Position numbers and translations under genes: made by a program. 64,000 nucleotides of DNA. Origin: Sphingomonadaceae bacterium (GTDB lineage Bacteria > Pseudomonadota > Alphaproteobacteria > Sphingomonadales > Sphingomonadaceae). Shown here piece after piece: positions 41,259-51,447 of this stretch (positions are counted from its first letter, which is position 1; each line of letters begins with the position of its first letter). The notes beneath the pieces were generated by a model that saw only the letters and a list, made by a program, of their open reading frames with translations, was not told the DNA's origin and did not search any database. The DNA lies in contig CANGJB010000002.1 of NCBI GenBank assembly GCA_947453945.1, positions 62,001 to 126,000 of the forward strand, given 5' to 3'.

Positions 41259-42325
41259 GCGTTTCCGACACCCGCCTTGCCCAGATCGCGTCCCGCTTCG
41301 CCGAACTGGAGGCGCGGCTCGCATCGGGCACGCTTGAAGGCCCCGCCTTTGTCGCCGCGAGCCGGGACTACGCTGAACTCGAGCCCGTCGCCCGCTCGGC
41401 CAATGCCGTGCGCGCCATGCGGGGCGAACTGGCGGCGCTTTCCGCCAGCACCGATCCCGACCCGGAAATGCGCGCGATGGCCGATGAGGAAATCGCGCGG
41501 ATCAAGGGCGAACTGCCCGAGGCCGAGCGCGCACTGGCGATTGCCATGCTGCCGCGCGACAGCGCCGACAGCCGCCCGGCCATGCTCGAAATCCGCGCGG
41601 GCACGGGCGGCGATGAGGCAGCACTGTTCGCCGCCGATCTCTACCGGATGTACGAGCGCTTTGCCGCCGAGCAGGGCTGGCGAGTCGAGATGGTCTCCGC
41701 GAACGCCAACGAACTGGGCGGTTTCAAGGAAGTCGTCGCCAATGTGGCGGGCACCGGCGTGTTCGCGAGGCTCAAGTACGAAAGCGGCGTCCACCGCGTG
41801 CAGCGCGTGCCCGTCACAGAGAGCGGCGGGCGCATCCACACTAGCGCCGCGACGGTTGCCGTCCTGCCCGAGCCCGACGAAGTGGACGTGCAGATCGAGC
41901 CCGGCGACATCAAGATCGACATCTACCGCGCCAGCGGGGCGGGCGGCCAGCACGTCAACACCACCGATTCGGCCGTGCGGCTGACGCACTTGCCCACCGG
42001 CCTTGTCGTGATCCAGCAGGACCAGCGCAGCCAGCACAAGAACAAGGACAAGGCGATGCAGGTTCTCCGCACGCGCCTTTACGATCTCCGCCGCGCCGAG
42101 GCGCATGGGGCCGAAGCGGAAGCGCGCAAGGCCATGGTCGGCTCGGGCGACCGCTCCGAACGCATCCGCACCTACAACTTCCCGCAAGGCCGCGTGACCG
42201 ACCACCGCATCAACCTCACGCTGCACCGCCTGCCCGAGATCCTCGAAGGCCCCGGCCTTGGCGAACTGATCGACGCACTTTCCGCCGAGGACCAGGTCAA
42301 GCGCCTCGCCGCACTCGATGCCTGA
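41255..42325 (+). CDS. prfA: Peptide chain release factor 1
   Basis: GTG start overlapping hisS stop; [48 protein letters not shown]. Confidence 0.97.
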   Translation: MSVSDTRLAQIASRFAELEARLASGTLEGPAFVAASRDYAELEPVARSANAVRAMRGELAALSASTDPDPEMRAMADEEIARIKGELPEAERALAIAMLPRDSADSRPAMLEIRAGTGGDEAALFAADLYRMYERFAAEQGWRVEMVSANANELGGFKEVVANVAGTGVFARLKYESGVHRVQRVPVTESGGRIHTSAATVAVLPEPDEVDVQIEPGDIKIDIYRASGAGGQHVNTTDSAVRLTHLPTGLVVIQQDQRSQHKNKDKAMQVLRTRLYDLRRAEAHGAEAEARKAMVGSGDRSERIRTYNFPQGRVTDHRINLTLHRLPEILEGPGLGELIDALSAEDQVKRLAALDA

Positions 42326-43148
42326 TATCCGCGCCGCGCTGCGAGAGGCCGCCGAGCGGCTTGCCGGGACCAGCGACACCGCGCGGCTCGATGCCGAATT
42401 GCTGATGGCTCATGCGCTTGGCGTCAGCCGTTCCGAACTGCTGCTTCGGCACCTCCATTCCAGACCTCCAGCAGACTTTACGTTCATTCTGGACCGCCGA
42501 CTCAATCATGAGCCGATCGCCTATATCCTTGGCACACAGCCTTTTTACGGGCTCGATCTTGAAGTCAGCCCAGCTGTCCTCATTCCGCGCGGTGATAGCG
42601 AGACATTGATCGAGGTCGCGCGGATAGCGCTTGAAGAGCGCCCGCCGTCACGCATTCTCGATCTCGGAACCGGGTCGGGCGCGCTACTGCTGGCTGCGCT
42701 GGCGCTATGGTCCGGGGCGGAAGGGATCGGTCTGGAACGGTCCGAAGCGGCGCGCGCCATCGCCGCGAGAAATGCGCAAGGCAACGGACTTGTGGCACGC
42801 GCAAGAATCATTGCCGGAGACTGGACGCAAGCCGGATGGACCGACGCGCTTGGCCGGTTCGACGTGATCTTTGCCAATCCGCCCTATGTGGGACAGGACG
42901 CGGCGCTTGCCCCTTCAGTGGTCTCGCATGAGCCCGCCGAGGCGCTTTTCGCCGGGCCCGATGGCCTTGACGATTACCGCCGCCTGATCCCCCATGTGCC
43001 CGGCCTCCTCACCCCAGGCGGCATCGCACTGTTCGAGATCGGGAGCACGCAAGCCGGCGCCGTGGCCGCGCTCGCGCAGAGCGCAGGGTTGACCACCAAG
43101 GTGCACCAGGACCTGGCCGGGCGGCCGCGTTGCGTCGAAATGGCGTAA
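42318..43148 (+). CDS. prmC: Release factor glutamine methyltransferase
   Basis: 276 aa; [58 protein letters not shown]; overlaps prfA. Confidence 0.96.
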   Translation: MPDIRAALREAAERLAGTSDTARLDAELLMAHALGVSRSELLLRHLHSRPPADFTFILDRRLNHEPIAYILGTQPFYGLDLEVSPAVLIPRGDSETLIEVARIALEERPPSRILDLGTGSGALLLAALALWSGAEGIGLERSEAARAIAARNAQGNGLVARARIIAGDWTQAGWTDALGRFDVIFANPPYVGQDAALAPSVVSHEPAEALFAGPDGLDDYRRLIPHVPGLLTPGGIALFEIGSTQAGAVAALAQSAGLTTKVHQDLAGRPRCVEMA

Positions 43149-43455
43149 TTTGATCAAACATTTCGCTTGGCAAGCCTGCTACGCGTCACTAATCAGGCTT
43201 CAGGCAGGGCGACGGATGAAGGCTTCCCGTCCCCGCTGACTCCACCATTTGCATCGATAGTCAGCAAGGCAGGCTGACAGCGCGCAGATGCTGGAAACCA
43301 CGACTGTAACGGTTCGTGGTAAACTATGCGCGGCAGCAGGGTTGTGCGGATCAGACCCGGGGTTGCGCCACGTCAGGCCCACGTTGAACGCCCGGATTGA
43401 TCAGGGCGTTGCACACAACTGGGCCAAGGTTGCACAGAAACAGGAAAGTGCCTGA

Positions 43456-44278
43456 CTTGAACAACAATCGTGGGAACAACCGCCGTCGCGGTCGCGGGAA
43501 CAACAACCGCCCGCAGGGCGGCGGCCAGCAGCTTAACCGGATCGACAGCCGCGCGCGGGGCAATGCCCCCCAGATGCTCGAAAAGTATCGCAAGCTGGCG
43601 CAGGACGCCCACCTCAACGGTGACCGGGTTCAGGCCGAATACTATCTGCAGTTTGCCGATCACTACTTTCGCGTGATCGCCGACAGCCGCCCGCGCGTCG
43701 ATGACCAGCGCCAGCGCCCGGCAGGCGAACGCTGGAACGAGGGCGAGGGCGAGGACGAGAGCATGGACTTCGGCATGGACGCCGATTTCCCCGCGTTTGA
43801 CCGTCAGCCTAGCCGCCGCGAAGAAATCCGCGAGCCCCGGGAAAACCGTGAACCGCGCGAAAATCGCGAACCCCGTGAGCAGCGTGAACCCCGCGAATTC
43901 CGCGAGCCGCGCGAGAACCGTGAGCCCCGCGAAAATCAACGCCCCCGCTTCGAAGCCCCGGCTGCCGCCGAGGTGGCCGTGCGCGCCGATGAGGGCGAAC
44001 CGATCGACGAAGGCAACGGCGACAATCCGTTCGTGCGTGAAGGCCGTTCGCAGCGCGGCTTGCGTCCGCGCACCGATCGCCGCCCGCGCCGTGACGCGGA
44101 ACCGGCCCCTGCGGCCGCGCTCGATCCGATGAGCCTCCCGCCCGCAATCGGCGTCCGCGCCGCGCCGGAACCGGTTGAGCAAGCCCCATCTGCCGAGGCG
44201 CCTGCCGCTGACGCTGCTGCGCCAAAGCGCCGCGGCCGCCCGCGCAAGAACCCGCTGCCCGAGGCTGCCGAAGGCTGA
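43456..44278 (+). CDS. DUF4167 domain-containing protein with RE/NP-rich tandem repeat region
   Basis: NNNRGNNRRRGRGNNNRPQGGGQQLNRIDSRARGNAPQMLEKYRKLAQDAHLNGDRVQAEYYLQFADHYFRVIAD; probable TTG start near 43456. Confidence 0.88.
43826..43941 (+). repeat. Coding tandem repeat (REPRENREPREN...)
   Basis: About eight imperfect repeats of R-E-P-R-E-(N/Q/F). Confidence 0.85.
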
Positions 44279-44287
44279 TAGCAGCGA

Positions 44288-45907
44288 TTGGCAGCGCCTG
44301 AACGGGCCCGCGGCGTGGAGAAGCCCGCGAACCGACGGAAACCGAATGCGCGGCAGTACCCCGCGTGGCTAGCGCCGATTGGCGCGGGCGCGCTGGCCGC
44401 GACCGGCTTCCAGCCGCTCGCCCTTTGGCCGTTCACGCTGGCCGCACTGGCCTTCCTGATTGACCGGATCGAGCATGCCCGCTCGGCCCGGCGCGCGGCG
44501 CTCACTGGCTGGCTGTTCGGGCTCGGGTACTTCACGCTCGGCAACAACTGGATCGCCACGGCCTTCACCTATCAGGCTGAAATGCCCGCCTGGCTCGGGT
44601 GGATCGCGGTCATGCTGCTTGCGGTCTATCTCGCAATCTACCCCGCAATCGCCGCATTCCTTGCCGCATGGCTGGCCCAGCGCTGGCGAGCCGCGTTGCT
44701 GCCGGCGCTGGCGGCTGCGTGGATCCTGAGCGAGTACCTGCGCGCTGCGCTGTTTACCGGCTTTGCCTGGAACCCGCTCGCCTTGGTCTCCCTCGGCGGC
44801 TTTGCCCGCCCAGGCCTGGCCATGGTTGCGCCATGGACAGGCACTTATGCTCTGTCCGGGCTGGTCATGATGCTGGCCGGCTTCTGGCTCTTCGCTTGGC
44901 GCGCGGCGCGGGGCCGGAAGTGGCCCGCCGCGCTTGCCTACGCGGCGCTGCCTGCCACGCTGATGCTGCTGCCGTCGCACGGCAGCGGCGGAGAGGGCCG
45001 CCTGGCCTACACGCTGGTCCAGCCAAATATCGGCCAGGACACGATCAACGACCCGAGCCTCTATGAAAGCCAGTTTCAGGGGATCGCCCGCCTTTCGCTG
45101 CCCACCAAGCCGGGCACGCCGCGCCTGGTGTTGTGGCCCGAAGGCGGGCTGCCCGATTACCTGCGTCCCGGCTACCCGCAGTTCTTCTACAACGCCACGA
45201 CGTTTGGCGCAGACCCGGCACTGGCCCGCCTGCGCATCGGCCGGGTGATCGGGCCCGGAAGCCTGCTGCTGACCGGCGCGACCGATCTTGTGGTACAGAG
45301 CGGCGAGGTTACCGCAGCCAGCAACGTGGTGACTGCGCTTGGCGCGGATGGCGCGATACGCGGCAGCTATGCAAAAGCGCACCTTGTGCCCTACGGCGAA
45401 TACCTGCCGCTGCGCGCGTGGCTTGCCCCGCTCGGCCTTTCGCGTCTCGTTTCAGGGAGCCTCGATTTCCTTGCCGGCCCCGGACCCCGCACCATCGACA
45501 TGGGGCCCCACGGCAAAGTGGGCATCCAGATCTGCTACGAGGTCATCTTCTCTGGCGAAGTGACGGACCGCGCGCACCGGCCGGACTATATCTTCAATCC
45601 CTCGAACGATGGCTGGTTCGGCTCATGGGGCCCGCCGCAGCATCTGGCGCAGGCCCGCATGCGCGCGATCGAGGAAGGCCTCCCCGTGCTGCGCGCCACG
45701 ACCACCGGGATCAGCGCGGTGATCGATGCCGACGGCGTGGTGCGCCAGTCGGTGCCGAGGCTGTCCGCCGGGCGGATCGATGGAAAGGTGCCCCCGGCCC
45801 ATGCCCCCACGCTGTTTGCCCGGCTCGGCAACCTGCTGGCGCTGGGCTGGGCGCTGGTGCTGCTGGCATCCTCGCTCGTGGTTGCAAGGCGGCGCGGAGA
45901 GCGCTAG
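44288..45907 (+). CDS. lnt: Apolipoprotein N-acyltransferase
   Basis: 539 aa; multiple TM, YTLVQPNIGQD, VLWPEGGLPDYL, HLVPYGEYLPLR, ICYEVIFSGEV, NPSNDGWFG. Confidence 0.95.
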   Translation: MAAPERARGVEKPANRRKPNARQYPAWLAPIGAGALAATGFQPLALWPFTLAALAFLIDRIEHARSARRAALTGWLFGLGYFTLGNNWIATAFTYQAEMPAWLGWIAVMLLAVYLAIYPAIAAFLAAWLAQRWRAALLPALAAAWILSEYLRAALFTGFAWNPLALVSLGGFARPGLAMVAPWTGTYALSGLVMMLAGFWLFAWRAARGRKWPAALAYAALPATLMLLPSHGSGGEGRLAYTLVQPNIGQDTINDPSLYESQFQGIARLSLPTKPGTPRLVLWPEGGLPDYLRPGYPQFFYNATTFGADPALARLRIGRVIGPGSLLLTGATDLVVQSGEVTAASNVVTALGADGAIRGSYAKAHLVPYGEYLPLRAWLAPLGLSRLVSGSLDFLAGPGPRTIDMGPHGKVGIQICYEVIFSGEVTDRAHRPDYIFNPSNDGWFGSWGPPQHLAQARMRAIEEGLPVLRATTTGISAVIDADGVVRQSVPRLSAGRIDGKVPPAHAPTLFARLGNLLALGWALVLLASSLVVARRRGER

Positions 45908-45916
45908 GGAACGGAC

Positions 45917-45932
45917 ATAAAGAAATCTTTAT
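45917..45932. promoter_or_regulatory. Palindromic candidate operator of metK (SahR-like)
   Basis: ATAAAGA-AA-TCTTTAT, 7-bp perfect arms, 18 bp upstream of metK ATG. Confidence 0.6.
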
Positions 45933-45950
45933 ATCACACAGGAAGCTCCC

Positions 45951-47156
45951 ATGCGCACTGACTACCTGTTCACGTCCGAAAGCGTTTCCGAAGGCCATCC
46001 GGACAAAGTTGCCGACCAGATCAGCGACGGAATCGTGGACCTTTTCCTCTCCAAGGACCCGGAAGCCCGCATCGCCTGCGAAACGCTGACGACGACGCAA
46101 CTGGTGGTGCTGGCCGGCGAGATCCGCTGCAAGGGTGTCTACGAGGATGGCGCGTGGGCGCCGGGCGCGCAGGAAGAGATCGAAGCAACCGTTCGCGCGA
46201 CGGTGAAGCGCATCGGGTATGAGCAGGACGGCTTCCACTGGGAAACATTCCGCTTTGAAAACAACCTGCACGGCCAGTCCGCGCACATCGCGCAAGGCGT
46301 GGATGCGGCTGACAACAAGGACGAAGGCGCCGGCGACCAGGGCATCATGTTCGGCTATGCCACCGACGAGACGCCGGATCTGATGCCCGCCACGCTCTAC
46401 TACAGCCACAAGATACTCGAGCGCATGGCTGCCGACCGTCATTCGGGCGCGGCCCCGTTCCTTGAGCCCGATGCCAAGAGCCAGGTCACGCTGCGCTACG
46501 AGGGTTCGCTGCCGGTTGCGGCCACCGCCGTCGTCGTCTCGACCCAGCACGCGCCGGGCTATGACGTGGGTGAGAAGGAAGCCGAGCTGCACGCCTATGT
46601 GAAGCGCGTCGTGGCCGAAGTCATCCCGCCAGTGCTGCTGCGCGAGACGAAGTACTATATCAACCCGACGGGTTCGTTCGAGATCGGCGGACCTGACGGC
46701 GACGCAGGCCTTACGGGCCGCAAGATCATCGTCGACACCTACGGCGGCGCGGCCCCGCACGGCGGCGGCGCGTTTTCAGGCAAGGACCCGACCAAGGTCG
46801 ACCGTTCGGCCGCCTATATCACGCGCTACCTTGCCAAGAACGTGGTTGCCGCAGGGCTCGCCACGCGCTGCACGATCCAGATCGCCTATGCCATCGGCGT
46901 CTCGGAGCCCCTCTCGCTCTATGTCGATACGCACGACACGGGCACCGCGGGCGACGACAAGATCGAGCAGGCGATCCTCGGCATTCCGCGCCTCGGCGGC
47001 CTGACCCCGCGCGCGATCCGCACGCATCTGGGCCTCAACAAGCCGATCTACCAGCCAACCGCCGCCTATGGCCACTTCGGCCGCAAGGCGGATGGCGACT
47101 TCTTCCCTTGGGAACGCCTCGATCTGGTGGACGATCTTAAGGCGGCATTTGCCTGA
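45951..47156 (+). CDS. metK: S-adenosylmethionine synthetase
   Basis: 401 aa; [72 protein letters not shown]. Confidence 0.98.
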   Translation: MRTDYLFTSESVSEGHPDKVADQISDGIVDLFLSKDPEARIACETLTTTQLVVLAGEIRCKGVYEDGAWAPGAQEEIEATVRATVKRIGYEQDGFHWETFRFENNLHGQSAHIAQGVDAADNKDEGAGDQGIMFGYATDETPDLMPATLYYSHKILERMAADRHSGAAPFLEPDAKSQVTLRYEGSLPVAATAVVVSTQHAPGYDVGEKEAELHAYVKRVVAEVIPPVLLRETKYYINPTGSFEIGGPDGDAGLTGRKIIVDTYGGAAPHGGGAFSGKDPTKVDRSAAYITRYLAKNVVAAGLATRCTIQIAYAIGVSEPLSLYVDTHDTGTAGDDKIEQAILGIPRLGGLTPRAIRTHLGLNKPIYQPTAAYGHFGRKADGDFFPWERLDLVDDLKAAFA

Positions 47157-47172
47157 ATTGCAGCACGAATCA

Positions 47173-47205
47173 GCGAATGCGAGACTAACTATATCTCGCA
47201 TTCGC
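47173..47205. terminator. Hairpin downstream of metK
   Basis: GCGAATGCGAGA-CTAACTATA-TCTCGCATTCGC, perfect 12-bp stem; no classical T-run. Confidence 0.6.
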
Positions 47206-47246
47206 CTGAATTAAAAATATACGGCCTTATTTGAGGTGTATATTAT

Positions 47247-47936
47247 CTAAAAAGTATACCTGAAATTCAAGCCGCATATGAGGCCTTGAACAGTTATTGA
47301 AACCAATTCAAATGTCATGGCTGATTTGTAATTTTCATGTTTGATATACCGCCTGAATGCACCATAGTGTATGATTCCAGTTGCAAGTTTAAAGCCTAAT
47401 ATTGCAGAAACTGAGGGCTTTTTTCCCAAAATGGGGTTTCCCTCGGAGCAATTTGGCTTACTCACACAACTGATCGTTTGGGCAGCATCAAGCATTCCGA
47501 GCACTTGATACGCGATTTCCATGGCCTCGAGGGTCTTTATCTTTCGGCGCTTCAGGCGCGTTTGCTCTTGGCCCTCATCTGAAAGCGGGCGTTCAGCCCC
47601 GGACTGACCTTCAGGCGGCAAACTCTCAGAGATAGTCGGACCATAAACGGGTGGTGGAGCGGGTATCGAAACCGCCGCAAATGCACTCTGCAACTGGTCA
47701 AATGGCATTTCCGAGCTCGAATGGAAATTTTTGTACTGCGGATTATGTCCAAATTGACCGTCATTTTGAGCAGATGCGTATGCCGTTGTTCCAAAAGTCG
47801 AAGCGCATAAGGCTATTAACGCGATCAAAGTTTTTAAAAAATTTCCGGGAGTCAGGTTTTTCGGAGATTCTTTGCTAGGATTTATCAGATTTTTTTGCTT
47901 GGAGACTGACTGATATACAAACATATTGATCTCCAA
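47247..47936 (-). CDS. Hypothetical protein in AT-rich islet
   Basis: 229 aa; N-terminal signal/TM segment (LKTLIALIALCASTFGTTAYASA) and C-terminal LDAAQTISCVSKPNCSEGNPILGKKPSVSAILGFKLATG resembling DUF5658-like membrane proteins. Confidence 0.6.
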   Translation of the reverse strand: MEINMFVYQSVSKQKNLINPSKESPKNLTPGNFLKTLIALIALCASTFGTTAYASAQNDGQFGHNPQYKNFHSSSEMPFDQLQSAFAAVSIPAPPPVYGPTISESLPPEGQSGAERPLSDEGQEQTRLKRRKIKTLEAMEIAYQVLGMLDAAQTISCVSKPNCSEGNPILGKKPSVSAILGFKLATGIIHYGAFRRYIKHENYKSAMTFELVSITVQGLICGLNFRYTF

Positions 47937-48162
47937 TTGATTTCAATATTATTAATAAATATGTTATTTGCAGAAATACCGGCATCTTTGCCAATCTACA
48001 CTGCGATCATATTTATAGACAACGTGAACGCGATGGTTTATTGCGCGGTAATCACGTTATAGGTCGGTGTTTAGTAATGAAGCACCGCCACAGGCTTAAG
48101 TACATTTACACTGGGAGGCCGTTGCCCCACTAACGAGCCGTGGGATTTAACCGGGAAGGGTT

Positions 48163-48438
48163 GTGCAATTGGCTAGAATCTCGATTGTGGCGGCGCTTGC
48201 TGCGCCGTTGCTCGTCGTCGCGCCTGCCAGTGCCAAAGAGCCGCAGTCATCCGAAGTGAGTAACTCGGCAGACGCGGCCTCTAAGCCACTGCTAACTTCG
48301 GCAGATCCAGCCGAAGGCAGGCGTCAAGCACCGCTCAAGCAGAACACAAATGAGCCAGCCAAGCGGAAGGAACGCCCGCTTCGTGGCGGGATCCTCGGCG
48401 GCATTCTTTCGGTAGTCTTTTCAACCGTCGGCATTTGA
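48163..48438 (+). CDS. Hypothetical small exported protein
   Basis: GTG start, signal peptide ISIVAALAAPLLVVAPASA, Gly-rich hydrophobic C-terminus RGGILGGILSVVFSTVGI. Confidence 0.55.
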   Translation: MQLARISIVAALAAPLLVVAPASAKEPQSSEVSNSADAASKPLLTSADPAEGRRQAPLKQNTNEPAKRKERPLRGGILGGILSVVFSTVGI

Positions 48439-48523
48439 TAGGTGGTGTTAGGCGGTACGAGCGTCCTCCTTGCCAGCCGCAAGGCGCCTTCAGGTCTGAA
48501 TTGACAGGACTGGAGCTTTCCCG

Positions 48524-48559
48524 GGCTGCAATGACCCACAGCGTCATTGCAGCCTTTTT
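48524..48559 (+). terminator. Strong intrinsic terminator
   Basis: GGCTGCAATGAC-CCACAGC-GTCATTGCAGCC-TTTTT. Confidence 0.88.
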
Positions 48560-48745
48560 CGCTCACCAATCAGGCAAATCCGCGATAACCGCTGGACTTG
48601 CCGCGCGCTGCGCCGGGCATTCTGTGGATGATATAGGCAGCGCGCAGCCGTGGTTTCTTTTGGCCAGTTTAAACAGCATTCACGCGGTCGGCGACGTAGG
48701 GAGCAGCATCGCACCCTTCGCGAACTCCAGCTGAAGCCCCCTTTT

Positions 48746-50047
48746 TTACCCGAACATGCCCTTTCGCGGTCCCAGATAGCCGAACAGGTACGCGCCCACC
48801 TTGCGCATCTGGATTTCCTCCGCGCCTTCGGTGATGCGGTAGCGGCGGTGGTGGCGGTAGATGTGCTCGAACGGCTTGTGGCGCGAATAACCGATGCCGC
48901 CATGGACCTGCATCGCACGGTCTGCCGCTTCGCAGACCAGCCGGTTCGCCCAGTAATTGCACATCGAAACCTTGTCCGAAAGCTCGCGCTCGATGCGCTT
49001 GTGGCCGCCTTCCTCAGCTTCCAGCCGGTCCATGTCCCATGCCGTCTTGCGGATCAGGAGGCGCAGCATCTCGCACTGGGTGGCGAGCTCTACGAGCGGG
49101 AACTGGATCGCCTGGTTGCGCGCGAGCTCCTCGCCGAAGGGCTTGCGTTCCCGCGCATAGCGCACCGATTCCTCGATGCAGAAGGTGGCCGCACCGAGCG
49201 ATGAAGCGGCCTGGCGGATGCGGTTCTGGTGCACGAAGCTTTGCGCGATCGCGAGCCCACCGCCTTCGGGCCCGAGCATCGCGCTTTCCGGCACCCAGAC
49301 ATTGGTGAGCGAGAGCCGCGGGTGGTCCGTCGGCATGTTGAAGGTCCACATGTATTCCTCGATCACCAGCCCCTCGGTGGGGTTGGGCACGAGGAGGCAG
49401 GTGATCCCGCGCGCGTTCCCGGGCTCGCCTTCGGTCCGCGCAAAGACCGCGCAGTGGCTGGCGATGTGCATGCCGGTGATCCACATCTTCTCGCCGTCGA
49501 TCCGCCAGCCGGGCACGCCATCGCGGGTTTCGCGCACCGCGCGGGTTTCCATGTGGGTCGCGTCAGACCCGTGGCGCGCCTCGGTAAGGCCGAAGGACAC
49601 GCGCCGCGTGCGCGCGAAGCCGCCGAGGATGAATTCCTCTTGCTGCTCGGGCGTTCCGAAATGCTCGAACATGTTCACGAACGGGAAGTTGCCGACGATC
49701 GAATGCTCGTTCTGCAGATCGTTGTGGAGACCAAGGCCCTTCTGCGTGAAGTGATCGCGGATCACCGCCATCCAGAGGTTCTTACCGTCCTTGCCGCCGT
49801 ATTTCTTGGGCGCGGAAAAGCGCCAGTGGCCGGCAGCATCGGCGCGGCGGGTCGCCTCGATCAGCAGCGCTTCCCATTCGTGGCGCGGGAGGCCCTGATC
49901 TTCGAAATTGGTGCGCGCCCATTCACGGCGGTGGTCGAAGAAGCGGATGTTGTCGTCCGCCTGTTCGAGCGGCTTGATCTCGCTATCGATAAAGGCGTCG
50001 AGCTCGGCGAGGTAGTCGACGAGCTCCTGCGGCAGATCGAAGTTCAT
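48746..50047 (-). CDS. Acyl-CoA dehydrogenase
   Basis: 433 aa; FGLTEARHGSDATHMETRAV, WITGMHIASHCAVFARTEG, VHGGIGYSRHKPFEHIYRHHRRYRITEGAEEIQMRKVGAYLFG. Confidence 0.95.
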   Translation of the reverse strand: MNFDLPQELVDYLAELDAFIDSEIKPLEQADDNIRFFDHRREWARTNFEDQGLPRHEWEALLIEATRRADAAGHWRFSAPKKYGGKDGKNLWMAVIRDHFTQKGLGLHNDLQNEHSIVGNFPFVNMFEHFGTPEQQEEFILGGFARTRRVSFGLTEARHGSDATHMETRAVRETRDGVPGWRIDGEKMWITGMHIASHCAVFARTEGEPGNARGITCLLVPNPTEGLVIEEYMWTFNMPTDHPRLSLTNVWVPESAMLGPEGGGLAIAQSFVHQNRIRQAASSLGAATFCIEESVRYARERKPFGEELARNQAIQFPLVELATQCEMLRLLIRKTAWDMDRLEAEEGGHKRIERELSDKVSMCNYWANRLVCEAADRAMQVHGGIGYSRHKPFEHIYRHHRRYRITEGAEEIQMRKVGAYLFGYLGPRKGMFG

Positions 50048-51447
50048 TCCGTTCTCTCCCAGATGCGGCGCGCTTCGGCGAGCGCGGGGTATTTCGGCAT
50101 GTCGGCGGCCAGCGTATCGAGCACACGGCGGCGCAATTCAGCGAGAAGGCCAGGCTGTGCCAGCGTGGCGCGCCCATCAAGGAGCGCCTCGCTCAGTGCC
50201 TTGTCGTGCGGGCTGGGTCGGCCGGCGAGTTCGCGGCGCACGATCCCGAGCGCGTTCTGCGCGACGGCGAGTTCGAACCGCTCGCGCCCGGCCATATGCG
50301 GCTTGACCGTGGCGGCGAGCCATTCGGAGACGGCGGTGAGGATTTCAGCGGCGCTGGGTTCGCCTTCACTGGCAGCTGGCGGCGCAGGCGATGGCGGCAG
50401 GGACCGCGCGCGCTCAGCTTCAGGCGCATCGCTTTCCAGCAGTAGCAGGAGATCAAGGTCCTGCTCGGCGGCGCGACGCGCCACGACCACCCGTTCGAGC
50501 GAGCGGTCGGCGCCGCTGCGCCAGCCCTTGCCCATCGACAGCGCGGAGAGCGCCCACCACACCGTGCGGTAGATAAGCCAGAACCGGAAGCGCGCCGGAT
50601 CGAACGCGGTGCCACCTGCCGCCTGATAGGCGCGGGCAAGGTCTTCGATCTGCCCGAGGCCGAAGCCGCGCTTATCCAGCCGGCCGAAGCGCCAGACGGT
50701 CATGCAGCCAAAAGCGAGATCCTCATGCGCATCGCCGAGGTGGGCGAGTTCCCAATCGAGCACGGCTGATAGGTGGCCGCTTTCGACCATAATATTGCCG
50801 ATTCGCAGATCGCCGTGGAGAACCACGCGCGGCGCGGGCGGTGGCAGGTTGGCGCGCAGCCACGCAAGGCCCAGCGCAATGGGAGGCCGGTCCCCGCCCG
50901 CTTCGGTAAATTGTGCAGCCAGCGCCTCCACCCCGGCCGCGGGTTCGAGCACGGGCAGGAAGGAGAGGTCCCCCGGATCGAGCGCGTGAACCCGCGCCAT
51001 CGCACCGGCTATCTGATCCAGCAACTCGGGCGGGGAGGACAGCGCGTTATCGGGATCGGGCGAGCCCGGCGCGCAACGCATGATGAAGCCGAGCCCGAGA
51101 TCATCCTCGGGCATAAGTTCGGCCACGACTTCGGGCGCGATCACGCCGCCGGCGCGCGCACAGCGGATCACGGCGGCCTCCTGCGCCATATCGAGATGGC
51201 GTCCCACAACCCATTCAGCCGAAGGCGCGCGGCGCAGGACAAACGCTTCAGTGCCGATTTCAAAGCGCCAGCTTTGCATGTTAGCGCCGCCGGACAAGCG
51301 CATCAGGCCGGTGACAGCGCCCTGCCAGCCAGCGCGCGCCATGACGCGCCCGAGCCCGATGGCGAGCCCGTGGGCCGGCTCCCCCGCCTGTTCGGGGCCC
51401 AGACTTTGCCGCGGGTCTGCCGCCATCTGCTCCTCTCGCGCAGCCAT
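50044..51447 (-). CDS. Phosphotransferase family protein (ACAD10/11-like kinase domain)
   Basis: MAAREEQMAADPRQ...; VVLHGDLRIGNIMVESGHLSAVLDWELAHLGDAHEDLAF; overlaps the acyl-CoA dehydrogenase; start uncertain. Confidence 0.88.
   Translation of the reverse strand: MAAREEQMAADPRQSLGPEQAGEPAHGLAIGLGRVMARAGWQGAVTGLMRLSGGANMQSWRFEIGTEAFVLRRAPSAEWVVGRHLDMAQEAAVIRCARAGGVIAPEVVAELMPEDDLGLGFIMRCAPGSPDPDNALSSPPELLDQIAGAMARVHALDPGDLSFLPVLEPAAGVEALAAQFTEAGGDRPPIALGLAWLRANLPPPAPRVVLHGDLRIGNIMVESGHLSAVLDWELAHLGDAHEDLAFGCMTVWRFGRLDKRGFGLGQIEDLARAYQAAGGTAFDPARFRFWLIYRTVWWALSALSMGKGWRSGADRSLERVVVARRAAEQDLDLLLLLESDAPEAERARSLPPSPAPPAASEGEPSAAEILTAVSEWLAATVKPHMAGRERFELAVAQNALGIVRRELAGRPSPHDKALSEALLDGRATLAQPGLLAELRRRVLDTLAADMPKYPALAEARRIWERTE

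Noticed and set aside
43195-43260. tRNA/tmRNA-like 3' end (GCTGACTCCACCA) in the prmC-DUF4167 gap
   Set aside because: No complementary 5' acceptor strand (GGAGTCA) upstream, no T-loop consensus and no tmRNA tag-coding sequence found nearby.
48435-48734. 99 aa plus-strand ORF after the small exported protein
   Set aside because: Spans the strong terminator at 48524-48559 and shows no protein-like features.
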